From Kordiimonadaceae bacterium (GTDB taxonomy: Bacteria; Pseudomonadota; Alphaproteobacteria; Sphingomonadales; Kordiimonadaceae), in assembly GCA_017640725.1 (NCBI GenBank), contig JAEPQB010000001.1, positions 310,001 through 374,000 on the forward strand: DNA of 64,000 bases. Reading direction: 5' to 3'. The position numbers and the translations under genes are program-made. The notes beneath the pieces were generated by a model that did not search any database, was not told the origin of the DNA, and saw only the letters and a program-made list of their open reading frames with translations. Positions 32,156 through 41,576 of this stretch are shown piece after piece (the stretch's first letter is position 1; every line of letters begins with the position of its first letter).

Positions 32156-33502
32156 ATGAAACACCTGCTTTTCACTCTGGTCGCAACATTGGCTTTTGCA
32201 TTTTCGGCGGCTGCTGCCGAAACCTGGCAATACCCTGAAGTGCTTTCCATGAAAGAACGGGCAGCCCTTGAGGACGCTTGGTTAAAAAAGCGGCTGGACA
32301 CAGTGGTGCCTGCCGTCATGCGCGAGCGCGGTGTGGACATGTGGGTCTTGATTGCCCGGGAATATAACGAAGATCCAGTTGTTAAGACGATGCTTCCAGC
32401 CACCTGGCTTTCCGCGCGGCGCCGTACTGTGCTGATGTTTTTCGACAATGGAGAATCGGTGGAACGGTTGGCAGTCAGTCGTTATGCGGTTGGCGACATA
32501 TTCCCGGCAGCCTGGAACCCGGAAGAACAGCCCGACCAATGGGCGCGTGTCGCTGAGCTGATAACGGAGCGCAACCCGAACAAAATTGCCCTCAATGTTT
32601 CAGACACATTTGCCCTAGCTGATGGCATGAGCGAAAGCCAGCACCGCGGGTTGATTGCGGCCCTGCCGGACGCACTCAAAAGCAAGGTTGTTTACGATCC
32701 GGCCATAGCCATTGGCTGGCTGGAGCGCCGCATTCCGGAAGAAATGGACATGTATCCCCATGTGGTTGGGCTTGCACATGCCATTATCGCCGAAGGGTTT
32801 TCTGATGCCGTGATCACGCCGGGCATCACAACAACGGCTGACGTGATGTGGTGGTACCGCGACAAAATCAGACAAATGGGTGTCGTGGCCTGGTTCCACC
32901 CGACAGTATCCATTCAGCGCCGCACCCTTGACGACCGCGGTCAAAAGATGACCGAACTTTTTGACCCTATGAAAGACAGTGTCATCCGGCGGGGCGACCT
33001 AATCCATGTTGATTTTGGCATCACCTATATGGGCCTGAATACTGACACGCAGCATCACGGCTATATTCTGCAGGGCGGCGAAACTGATGCGCCTGCCGGT
33101 ATCAAGGCCGGTTTGGCGACGGGCAACAAGTTGCAAGACATATTGACCAACAATTACCGAACGGGCGCAAGCGGCGACGAGGTCTTGGCCGCAAGCCGGG
33201 CGCAAGCGATCAGGGAAGGTATTGAACCCAGCATTTACACGCACCCGATCGGCTATCACGGCCACGGCGCTGGCGCGACCATCGGGCTTTGGGACAGCCA
33301 GGGCGGCGTGCCAGGCCGAGGGGACTATCCTGTGGTCGCCAATACGGCATGGTCCATTGAGCTGAACGCCACTGTCGCCATCCCCGAATGGGGCGGGCAA
33401 AAAGTGCGGATTATGCTGGAGGAGGACGCCTTCTTTGACGGCACAAACGTGCGTTATATCGATGGTCGACAAACAGAATTGCACATCATTGGCAGAAATT
33501 AG
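32156..33502 (+). CDS. M24 family metallopeptidase (Xaa-Pro peptidase-like), secreted
   Basis: Signal peptide MKHLLFTLVATLAFAFSAAAA; pita-bread motifs HVDFGITYMGLNTDTQHHGYIL and HPIGYHGHGAGATIG. Confidence 0.82.
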   Translation: MKHLLFTLVATLAFAFSAAAAETWQYPEVLSMKERAALEDAWLKKRLDTVVPAVMRERGVDMWVLIAREYNEDPVVKTMLPATWLSARRRTVLMFFDNGESVERLAVSRYAVGDIFPAAWNPEEQPDQWARVAELITERNPNKIALNVSDTFALADGMSESQHRGLIAALPDALKSKVVYDPAIAIGWLERRIPEEMDMYPHVVGLAHAIIAEGFSDAVITPGITTTADVMWWYRDKIRQMGVVAWFHPTVSIQRRTLDDRGQKMTELFDPMKDSVIRRGDLIHVDFGITYMGLNTDTQHHGYILQGGETDAPAGIKAGLATGNKLQDILTNNYRTGASGDEVLAASRAQAIREGIEPSIYTHPIGYHGHGAGATIGLWDSQGGVPGRGDYPVVANTAWSIELNATVAIPEWGGQKVRIMLEEDAFFDGTNVRYIDGRQTELHIIGRN

Positions 33503-33513
33503 ATCAGCAGTAC

Positions 33514-34128
33514 CTAGAAGCCTGCTTTTGCTTCAAGTTCGGCGCGTTCTTCGTCACTGATTTTGATGGGTTTGACCATCGGACGCATGGTTTCGGCATC
33601 GAAAAACGGTTTGAATGCCGGGCCACCCCTCACGCGCCAAAACATGATTTTGCAAAACAGTCCGATGATCATGAAAACGTTGCCAATCCGGTCAAACAAA
33701 GGCGTTTTTTCAGGCCTGTTCACATGACCGCGTGACTTTCCGACCAGTGCAACCAGTTCTTCGGACGTGCCTTTGATACCGAGGCAAATCGGCAAAAACC
33801 CGATGAATGGCAACCCACCGCGCGGGAAGGTGTTTCCAAGCGGTGTATTGCAGCAGCTGGTGTACCAACGCAGTGGCCCGTCGTTTGTCACCCGCATGCA
33901 GACCACATTCTCCATACCGCGTGTGATTTCGAACTTCGATGGGTCCATCTGCACGATGTTTGAACCGCCCTCGGCGTCAAGCATATCGTCTGTTCGCCCA
34001 AGGTAGTGGGCGTATGATTGGCACCCTTTGCAGCTGCACACCACATGATTGGTGCTCGAGCGCGAAAGGCCGCGGGCAACACCCTCAACCTTGCCGCAAC
34101 TGCATTTTATTGGCGCGTCTGTTTTCAC
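33514..34128 (-). CDS. DUF6151-like, GFA-related cysteine-rich protein
   Basis: IKCSCGKVEG..., VVCSCKGCQSYAHYLG, WYTSCCNTPLGNT: cysteine pattern resembling glutathione-dependent formaldehyde-activating (GFA) relatives. Confidence 0.6.
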   Translation of the reverse strand: MKTDAPIKCSCGKVEGVARGLSRSSTNHVVCSCKGCQSYAHYLGRTDDMLDAEGGSNIVQMDPSKFEITRGMENVVCMRVTNDGPLRWYTSCCNTPLGNTFPRGGLPFIGFLPICLGIKGTSEELVALVGKSRGHVNRPEKTPLFDRIGNVFMIIGLFCKIMFWRVRGGPAFKPFFDAETMRPMVKPIKISDEERAELEAKAGF

Positions 34129-34137
34129 GTCAGCTTC

Positions 34138-36336
34138 CTATTTCCCCGGTCGGTACCGTCGTTGGGTATCACGCAAGACAGCTTCGCGCGAAGTGAGTGC
34201 CCGGCGCCAGCGTTTTTCAACGAACAGGGGCACTTGATCAGCATAATGTGGCGATTGTTCGTCGAGCGTCGCGCTGCCAAACTGATGGATGACATCAGCC
34301 ACCTGGCTACCATCAGGGCGCCATTCCACAAAACCGATCCAGGTGTCGCCATGCGTGGAGGCAGCAATGCCCCCAGAGTTGTCGCCTGCGGCGTAAATTG
34401 CCCGCAAGGTGTCAGGCCCACCGTCAACTGGCAGGCTGACACTGCCGCGCACCAACCTGTTCACGTCGCCCCACTTGGGGTCCAAGCGCCCATGATGCTC
34501 TTTCAGGAACGCAACTGTAACCTGAAGCGCCTCGGTTAGCGTGGCATCGCTCTCGTCATCAGGTGTGAACTTGTCATGGTAACTCAGCGCCAAAATGGGC
34601 AAGGCCGCGTTGCGGTTTTCAGCGTCTGCCGACAAATTCCATTCACCAACCACGCGGGCCGCATCAGCCAATACTGGGTCATCTGCAAATTCAATTGCAG
34701 CCATTTTTTTGGCAAGCCGTGCGGTTTTACTGTTTGTTGAATAATCGTCGTCGAATTTGATCTCCAGCAAGCGCTCGCGGCTGATGGGTGTCGTGCCATC
34801 TGTAAGATCAATCAGCCGCAAGGACCTGTTGGTTTCTCTAGTCGCAAGGCCCATGTGGGCGGGGAACTGCGCCGCCGTCAAATTGTCAGAACCATCCGTG
34901 GCGCTATAGGGAGTGTTGTTGGCATTAAAAACCATTCCAGAGGCAGGATTGATAAGTTTGGGCACGCTTTCAAACGGACGATACCCTTGCCAAATCAACT
35001 CCGACCGGTCGCCAGGCAGGTCTTTTGCCCAGTCCCAACCTTCAATGCGGTCAGGGTACTGACCATTGTGGATAAAGGCCACATTGCCCGCTTTATCAGC
35101 ATACACATAGTTGATGCTTGGCAGAGCGTTCATTCCCATCGCATCCATGAAATCCGCCATGTTTTCAGAGCGATTAAGCCGATAATATTGCTCTAACTGG
35201 CGGATTTCACCCATGCCGGCGTACCTGAGGGCATAGGTCTTGCCGTCACTCTCAATCACCGGGCCGTGGCGACTTTTCAGGAGGGTCCTTTTGGCCGGGT
35301 AAACAAACGGACCAAACAGTTTGATATTGAGGGTAATCTCCTCCACCTCAAAATCCACCCACTCGCCGTCCAGGCGGTATTGCATCGGGTTTTCAGGGTT
35401 GCGGGTCAGCACATAAACGTCCGCCAGATCCATTTTATTGACGGTATTCGCCCAACCGAGATCATCGTTGAACCCGTGCAAAATCAGCGGTGTCCCGGGA
35501 AACAGGCCGCCCGTGATGTTCAGGCCTTCCTCAGAATTCAAATGCGCTTCGTACCAGGCAACCGGGCCAGTCATGGGCTGGTGAGAATTTATCAGCAGGC
35601 GCGTTGTATTGTCTGTGGAACGACTGGCCGCAACAGCGATTGCGTTGGATCCGAGCTCAGCACCAGAGCGTTCCTGCAGCATAAAGGCTGAATTTTCGCC
35701 AGTTGGCGCCAGCGCAATTTCCTGATTGCGACCTGGCGCGAAAAGCTCCTGCAGGGTTTGGTCCAGCCCGTAAAAGAAAGGCGTTTTGAACATAAAGCCC
35801 GCGATCACGTCCTCGCCTTTGAACGGCGCCAACCCTTGCCAGGTGGCGTCCGGATTTTCAGAGGCATAGAGGTTCAAACCCGCCGCATATGCATCGGCGA
35901 TAGCCTTTACGTTGGCGGGCACATCGCTTGCGTATTTGGCGTCGAGCGTGTCCCAAACATCAAAGAATTCAACGATATAGTCGGCGGCGGCGGCATCCGG
36001 TCCGCGGTAACGCGCCAGCACACCGCGGGTAGCCGCCAGCACTTCCTGAATGGTTTCATAGTCGTCTTCTGCGTGGGCGTAAGCGAGACCAAAACTGACG
36101 TCGGCGTCACGGGCTCCAAAGATGTGTGGCACCCCCCAACTGTCGCGAATGATCTCCGCGTCATAGTTCGCAGCTTCAAAGGCAAGTGCCTCAGCCGGTG
36201 GGTTATCAGGCAACGGGTCATGCAAATAAAATGCAGCAAGTATGACAGAAAGGGACACAAACAGCCCTAAACCGCGCAAAAAACGTCGCATTAATGATCG
36301 ATTGCCGGCGTCAGCATCACCGTTTGCCATTCGCAC
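34138..36336 (-). CDS. Penicillin acylase family Ntn-hydrolase
   Basis: WGVPHIFGARDADVSFGLAYAHAEDD near the N-terminus, nucleophile region GSNAIAVAASRS, LILHGFNDDLGWANTVNKMDLADVY. Confidence 0.9.
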   Translation of the reverse strand: MRMANGDADAGNRSLMRRFLRGLGLFVSLSVILAAFYLHDPLPDNPPAEALAFEAANYDAEIIRDSWGVPHIFGARDADVSFGLAYAHAEDDYETIQEVLAATRGVLARYRGPDAAAADYIVEFFDVWDTLDAKYASDVPANVKAIADAYAAGLNLYASENPDATWQGLAPFKGEDVIAGFMFKTPFFYGLDQTLQELFAPGRNQEIALAPTGENSAFMLQERSGAELGSNAIAVAASRSTDNTTRLLINSHQPMTGPVAWYEAHLNSEEGLNITGGLFPGTPLILHGFNDDLGWANTVNKMDLADVYVLTRNPENPMQYRLDGEWVDFEVEEITLNIKLFGPFVYPAKRTLLKSRHGPVIESDGKTYALRYAGMGEIRQLEQYYRLNRSENMADFMDAMGMNALPSINYVYADKAGNVAFIHNGQYPDRIEGWDWAKDLPGDRSELIWQGYRPFESVPKLINPASGMVFNANNTPYSATDGSDNLTAAQFPAHMGLATRETNRSLRLIDLTDGTTPISRERLLEIKFDDDYSTNSKTARLAKKMAAIEFADDPVLADAARVVGEWNLSADAENRNAALPILALSYHDKFTPDDESDATLTEALQVTVAFLKEHHGRLDPKWGDVNRLVRGSVSLPVDGGPDTLRAIYAAGDNSGGIAASTHGDTWIGFVEWRPDGSQVADVIHQFGSATLDEQSPHYADQVPLFVEKRWRRALTSREAVLRDTQRRYRPGK

Positions 36337-36363
36337 CCTCCCCTACAAAGTTACGCTTTAACT

Positions 36364-38103
36364 CTAAAAGTCGTCTTCTTCTGCCGCTTCTTCGCCGTCT
36401 CGTGGTTTGGCCGCCCAGGATTTGAGCAGCTCATCATAATCAACAGTGCGGCCAAGCGGTTTTTCAAGCGGCTTTTTGGCCTTAGGTGCGCCGGGTTGGC
36501 TAAGCCAATATTCCGGGTCTTGCGGTTCATTTAGCTTTGGTCCGCACTCACCCTGCACGCCCGCACGCTCGAGCCTGCGCAAAATCCGGTCCTGCTGGTT
36601 CGCGAGGCTATCAAGGGCTTCCTGCGGTGTTTTTTCACCGGAAATTGCATCCCCAATATCCTGCCACCAAAGCTGCGCAAGGCGCGGATAGTCCGGGATA
36701 TTGGTGCCCGTGGGTGTCCAAAGAGTGCGGGCATCTGATCGGTAGAACTCAATGAGGCCACCCAGTGACGGCGCGCGCTCGGTCATGCTGTCGTGCCAAA
36801 TGTCGCTTTCGCGAATAAAGGTCAGGCCCACGTGGCTTTTCTTCAGCGAAACTGTTTTGGAAACAACGAATTGCGCGTAAAGCCATGCAGCTTTCGCCCG
36901 GTCCACCGGTGTTGATTTCATCAGCGTCCAGGCCCCGGCATCCTGATAACCAAGTTTCATACCTTCGTCATAGTAGGCACCGCGCGGGCTAGGCGCCATA
37001 CGCCACTTGGGGCTCTCGCCGTCCATCACTGCAATGCCAGGCTTTACCATGTCAGCAGTGAAGGCCGTGTACCAGAAAATCTGCTGCGCGATTGCGCCCT
37101 GGGCTGGCACTGGGCCGGCTTCTGAAAATGTCATGCCGGCCGCCGTTGGCGGCGCATAATTCTTGAGCCAATCGATATATTTGGTGACCGAGTAAACCGC
37201 TGCCGGGCCATTGGTGGCGCCGCCCCTCGATACGCTGGAGCCCACCGGCTTGCAGCCGTCAACACGGATACCCCACTCATCGACCGGTTTGCCGTTTGGA
37301 AGACCAACGTCACCAGCGCCTGCCATCGACAGCCAGGCATCGGTAAATCGCCAACCCAGCGACGGGTCCTTCTTGCCATAATCCATATGACCATAGACCT
37401 TCACGCCATCAATTTCGCCCACGTCATTGCTGAAGAAATTGGCGATATCTTCATAGGCGGACCAATTGACCGGCACGCCGAGTTCATAACCATATTTGCC
37501 GCGGAATTTGGCCTTCAGTTCAGGATCGGTGAACCAGTCATAGCGGAACCAATAAAGGTTGGCGAACTGCTGGTCCGGCAGCTGGTACAGTTTGCCGTCC
37601 GGGCCCGTGGTAAAGCTTTGGCCAATGAAGTCATCAATATCCAGGCCGGGGTTGGTGACATCAGCACCTTCATCTTCCATCCAGTCAGACAGATTACGCA
37701 CCTGCTGATACCGATAGTGGGTGCCAATCAAGTCGCTGTCATTGATATAGGCATCATAAATGTTGCGACCTGACTGCATCTGGGTTTGCAGCTTTTCAAC
37801 CACATCCCCCTCGCCGATCAGGTCATGGTTCACGCGAATGCCAGTGATCTCAAAGAACGCCTCGGCAAGAACCCGTGCTTCATATTCATGGGTGGTCAGG
37901 GTCTCGGAAACCACATTAATCGTCATGCCTTTGAAAGGCTCCGCCGCCCGCGCAAACCAACGCATTTCGTCGAGCTGTTCCTCAGGGCTCAGCGTAGACT
38001 GGCTGAATTCCTGATCGATCCACTTTTGTGCGGCTTGATCGTTAGCCGAAACAGGCGCAAGCGCTGTCAAGGAAGCCAACGTGGCGACGACAAATTTATT
38101 CAC
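36364..38103 (-). CDS. glpV: Extracellular solute-binding protein of a glycerol-type ABC transporter (GlpV-like)
   Basis: KWIDQEFSQSTLSPEEQLDEMRWFARAAEPFKGMTINVVSETLTTHEYEARVLAEAFFEITGIRVNHDLIGEGDVVEKLQTQMQSGRNIYDAYINDSDLIGTH resembles GlpV. GTG start at 38103 with a GGGAGAGA RBS-like sequence. The longer ORF starts at 38160. Confidence 0.75.
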   Translation of the reverse strand: MNKFVVATLASLTALAPVSANDQAAQKWIDQEFSQSTLSPEEQLDEMRWFARAAEPFKGMTINVVSETLTTHEYEARVLAEAFFEITGIRVNHDLIGEGDVVEKLQTQMQSGRNIYDAYINDSDLIGTHYRYQQVRNLSDWMEDEGADVTNPGLDIDDFIGQSFTTGPDGKLYQLPDQQFANLYWFRYDWFTDPELKAKFRGKYGYELGVPVNWSAYEDIANFFSNDVGEIDGVKVYGHMDYGKKDPSLGWRFTDAWLSMAGAGDVGLPNGKPVDEWGIRVDGCKPVGSSVSRGGATNGPAAVYSVTKYIDWLKNYAPPTAAGMTFSEAGPVPAQGAIAQQIFWYTAFTADMVKPGIAVMDGESPKWRMAPSPRGAYYDEGMKLGYQDAGAWTLMKSTPVDRAKAAWLYAQFVVSKTVSLKKSHVGLTFIRESDIWHDSMTERAPSLGGLIEFYRSDARTLWTPTGTNIPDYPRLAQLWWQDIGDAISGEKTPQEALDSLANQQDRILRRLERAGVQGECGPKLNEPQDPEYWLSQPGAPKAKKPLEKPLGRTVDYDELLKSWAAKPRDGEEAAEEDDF

Positions 38104-38285
38104 AAACTCTCTCCCTACCCTGTGCCGATATGACATAGGGCGGAATTCAACCAGACCCAAGAAGAGAGAGCAAGGGCGACGTCACTATTTGTAATAAGAT
38201 AACAGATAGTTGCTGACACACTCAGCCGATCTGCGGTAAACACCAATGCCTGTTCCAACGAATAAAAAAAACGTAGAGGCGAGGC

Positions 38286-40565
38286 ATGACAAATCAAACT
38301 GAGGAATGTGAGCATCATTCCCTAAACGCATTATTGAATGAAATTGATCCAATAGACGGCATTGCGGCACCTGCCAAAACTTCAATGGATCGCCGCAATT
38401 TCCTTAAAGTATTCGGTCTTGCAGGCGCCGGTTTTGTGTTGGCGTTCAACATGAACGGCGCCGGTGCCAAAGCTGGCGACACCGGCACCGATGCGGTTCA
38501 GGAACTCAATGCCTATGTCCGTGTGTCGACCGACGGCACCATCCATATCTATTCCAAAAACCCGGAGATTGGCCAGGGCATCAAAACGGCCATGCCCATG
38601 ATTATTGCCGAAGAGCTTGATGCCAATTGGCAAGATGTGAAGGTGGAGCAGTCGCCCATCAATGAGGCGCTGTTCGGCTGGCAAAATGCCGGCGGCTCTC
38701 GCTCTATCGCAACCAATTGGATTGCCATGCGCCAAGCGGGTGCTGCGGCGCGCCACATGCTCATTAAGGCGGCAGCCAAAAAATGGAACGTGCCGGCTTC
38801 AGAGTGCACCACTGAAAATAGTTCGGTGCTTCATAAAGCCACCAACAGGCGCGCAACATATGGCGACCTCGCCTCGTTGGCTGGGTCCCTTCCTATTCCG
38901 CAAACCTCTGACCTGAAACTGAAAGGCAGAGAAAACTTCTCTTTGCTCGGCTCACGCACTGCGGGGGTAGATAATCTTGCAGTTGTGACCGGCGCGCCCC
39001 TTTTTGGCATCGATCAAAACGTGCCCGGCATGCTCTATGCGGTTTATGAGAAATGCCCAGCCATCGGCGGCACTGTTGCCAGCGCAAACCTGGATGAAAT
39101 CAGGGCGCTACCGGGCGTAAAGCATGCTTTTGTTCTGGCCGGGAACAGCAATGACCTTGAACTGATGCCCGGCGTCGCTATCGTCGCGACATCAACCTGG
39201 GCCGCGTTTCAAGCCAAGTCACAGCTGATGGTCACCTGGGACGAAAGCAACGCCTCAAACGACAGCTGGACCGAGCTTCAACAACGGGCTGATGCATTAA
39301 AAAACAAACCCGGCGACAAGATTTTGCACCAAAAGGGCGATGTGAAAACCGCCCGCGACAGTGCAGCAAAATCAGTTGGCTCATTTTACCAGTATCAGTT
39401 CGCCGCGCACGCCAACCTGGAACCGCAAAACTGCACAGCATGGTACAAGGGCGGCACCATTGAGCTTTGGGCGCCCACACAGTCGCCCATAAGGGGCGTC
39501 AGGAGTGTTGCCCGTGTGCTTGGCTTAGACGAAGATGCAGTGACACTCCACCAAACACGCGTCGGTGGCGGGTTTGGTCGCCGACTGGTTAACGACTATG
39601 CATGTGAGGCTGCCGCCATCTCCCGGCACATTAAGGCGCCGGTTAAGCTGCAATGGACACGCGAAGACGACACCCAACATGACTTTTACCGGGCTGCCGG
39701 GTTTCACGCCTTTGAGGGCGGACTGGATGCCGACGGAAAGCTGTCTTATTGGCAAAACCACCTGATTACCTTCAGCCAGGACGGTGAAAAGCCGGTGATT
39801 GCAGGGGCACCGCGCCAGCCCGCAAGTGAGTTTCCGGCACAGCTTGTTGAGAATTTCACCCTGAGCCAATCCCTTCTGCCACTCAGAACCCGGTGTGGTT
39901 TGCTGCGCGCGCCTGGCTCTAATTCCCGCGCCTGGGCGATCCAAAGCTTCCTTCATGAAATGGCAGTCGCAGCGGACCGAGACCATCTGGAGTTTCTGCT
40001 TGAAGTCATGGGTGAACCACGGTGGCTACCGCCCCAAAACCCCTACAGCCTCAATACCGGCCGGGCCGCTGCTGTCATTAAGCTGGCTGCAGAAAAAGCG
40101 GGTTGGGGCAAGGCCCTTCCTACAGGGCGCGGGTTGGGGCTAGCGTTCCATTTCAGTCACGCCGGTCATTTTGCAGAAGTCGCCGAAGTTAGTGTTGATG
40201 CCTCAAACCACATAACAGTCCACAAGGTGGTTGTGGCCGCAGATATCGGAACGGTTATTAACCTAAGCGGCGCGGAAAACCAGTGTCAGGGGTCTGTTAT
40301 GGACGGTTTAAGCGTGATGGCAGAGCAGGAAATCACCATGGAACAGGGGCGCATTGAGCAAGCCAATTTTGACGCCTATCCACTACTGCGCATGTCAAGC
40401 GCACCGGATGTGGACGTTCATTTCATTGAAAGCAACTATCCGCCAACCGGTGCGGGCGAACCCGCGCTGCCACCGCTTGCCCCAGCAGTGTGCAATGCCA
40501 TTTTTGATGCAACCGGTCATCGGATACGAACCCTGCCCCTGTCCAAAGAAGGATATTCAATTTGA
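38286..40565 (+). CDS. Xanthine dehydrogenase family molybdopterin-binding subunit (IorB/isoquinoline 1-oxidoreductase beta-like), Tat-exported
   Basis: Twin-arginine-type leader MDRRNFLKVFGLAGAGFVLAF; YSKNPEIGQGIKTAMPMIIAEELDANW; RVGGGFGRRLVNDYACEAAAIS; GAGEPALPPLAPAVCNAIF. Confidence 0.85.
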   Translation: MTNQTEECEHHSLNALLNEIDPIDGIAAPAKTSMDRRNFLKVFGLAGAGFVLAFNMNGAGAKAGDTGTDAVQELNAYVRVSTDGTIHIYSKNPEIGQGIKTAMPMIIAEELDANWQDVKVEQSPINEALFGWQNAGGSRSIATNWIAMRQAGAAARHMLIKAAAKKWNVPASECTTENSSVLHKATNRRATYGDLASLAGSLPIPQTSDLKLKGRENFSLLGSRTAGVDNLAVVTGAPLFGIDQNVPGMLYAVYEKCPAIGGTVASANLDEIRALPGVKHAFVLAGNSNDLELMPGVAIVATSTWAAFQAKSQLMVTWDESNASNDSWTELQQRADALKNKPGDKILHQKGDVKTARDSAAKSVGSFYQYQFAAHANLEPQNCTAWYKGGTIELWAPTQSPIRGVRSVARVLGLDEDAVTLHQTRVGGGFGRRLVNDYACEAAAISRHIKAPVKLQWTREDDTQHDFYRAAGFHAFEGGLDADGKLSYWQNHLITFSQDGEKPVIAGAPRQPASEFPAQLVENFTLSQSLLPLRTRCGLLRAPGSNSRAWAIQSFLHEMAVAADRDHLEFLLEVMGEPRWLPPQNPYSLNTGRAAAVIKLAAEKAGWGKALPTGRGLGLAFHFSHAGHFAEVAEVSVDASNHITVHKVVVAADIGTVINLSGAENQCQGSVMDGLSVMAEQEITMEQGRIEQANFDAYPLLRMSSAPDVDVHFIESNYPPTGAGEPALPPLAPAVCNAIFDATGHRIRTLPLSKEGYSI

Positions 40566-40684
40566 TGGCCTGAGAGGGGTTTGTTTCAAAGAACTTGTGG
40601 GGCGCGACGCCGGTGGCACGGAAGCAATCTCCGAACCGGAACAATCCCCAAAGTTGAGACACTCTGGGCCTTCAAGTAACCAGA

Positions 40685-41422
40685 TTAAGACAATTCCGCC
40701 GTCACAAGCCGATACCCAATATCCAGCTCCTTCAGCGCATTCATGTGGCCGTACCGTTCTTCCCACGCGCCTGACTTGAGGTCAGCTTCCAATTCTTGAA
40801 GCGCTTTCGGGGCTTCCTCCAGTTTGGCGAAGGTGGAAATGGCGGCCCGAACTTCGGGGTCCAGATAGGCATGTGGCCGCTGCCAATAGGCGCCCAAAAA
40901 CCCATCCGTGCAATCGTTTGGGATAGGAACGGAACTCACCTTCACTTCACCCAGCAGGTCCGCAAACTTAGCGATCGGTGGCATGATGGGCTGATCGAGT
41001 TCAATAATCTCTGGCAAATAGTCCGCGAGCCAAAAATATGGCGCCGCGGGGTCGAATGTGAGAATAACCAAACGCTCTTTTGCGACCCGCTGCATTTCTC
41101 GAATGCCCGCTTCAAAATTGGTCCAATGGTGAACAGTTAAAACCGCCATGGCTGCATCAAACTGATTGTCAGCAAAGGGAATATTTTCTGAAAACCCTTG
41201 CACCACCTTTGCTGCACCCTGGGGCCGCTGCTGGATCATTTCGGTGGAGGGCTCAAGTGCGGTGACATTGCGGTCGGTGGGCTCATACGAGCCGGTACCC
41301 GCGCCCACATTAAGGACCGTTTTTGCTTGCCCCAGCGCGCCGTGGATCGCTGCCGCGATGCGCGGGTCGGGCACACGCTTGCCCGTATAGCCTTTGCCGA
41401 TGGTGTCATAGATCGGTTTCAT
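40685..41422 (-). CDS. Class I SAM-dependent methyltransferase
   Basis: VLNVGAGTGSYEPTDRNVTALEPS (SAM-binding motif I) and FADNQFDAAMAVLTVHHW. Confidence 0.82.
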   Translation of the reverse strand: MKPIYDTIGKGYTGKRVPDPRIAAAIHGALGQAKTVLNVGAGTGSYEPTDRNVTALEPSTEMIQQRPQGAAKVVQGFSENIPFADNQFDAAMAVLTVHHWTNFEAGIREMQRVAKERLVILTFDPAAPYFWLADYLPEIIELDQPIMPPIAKFADLLGEVKVSSVPIPNDCTDGFLGAYWQRPHAYLDPEVRAAISTFAKLEEAPKALQELEADLKSGAWEERYGHMNALKELDIGYRLVTAELS

Positions 41423-41576
41423 TTTTTGTGCGCACCTTTCCCTCCACGTCAACTAGAGCGATTTCGCCTTCAAGACAGCAATTCGCATTAACGACAATTG
41501 CGCTCGCAGTACGCCAACGATGCTTTCCCAAGCATCTGTGCCCTCTTCAAGCACCCTTTCTCGGCGCTGAAGCGTA

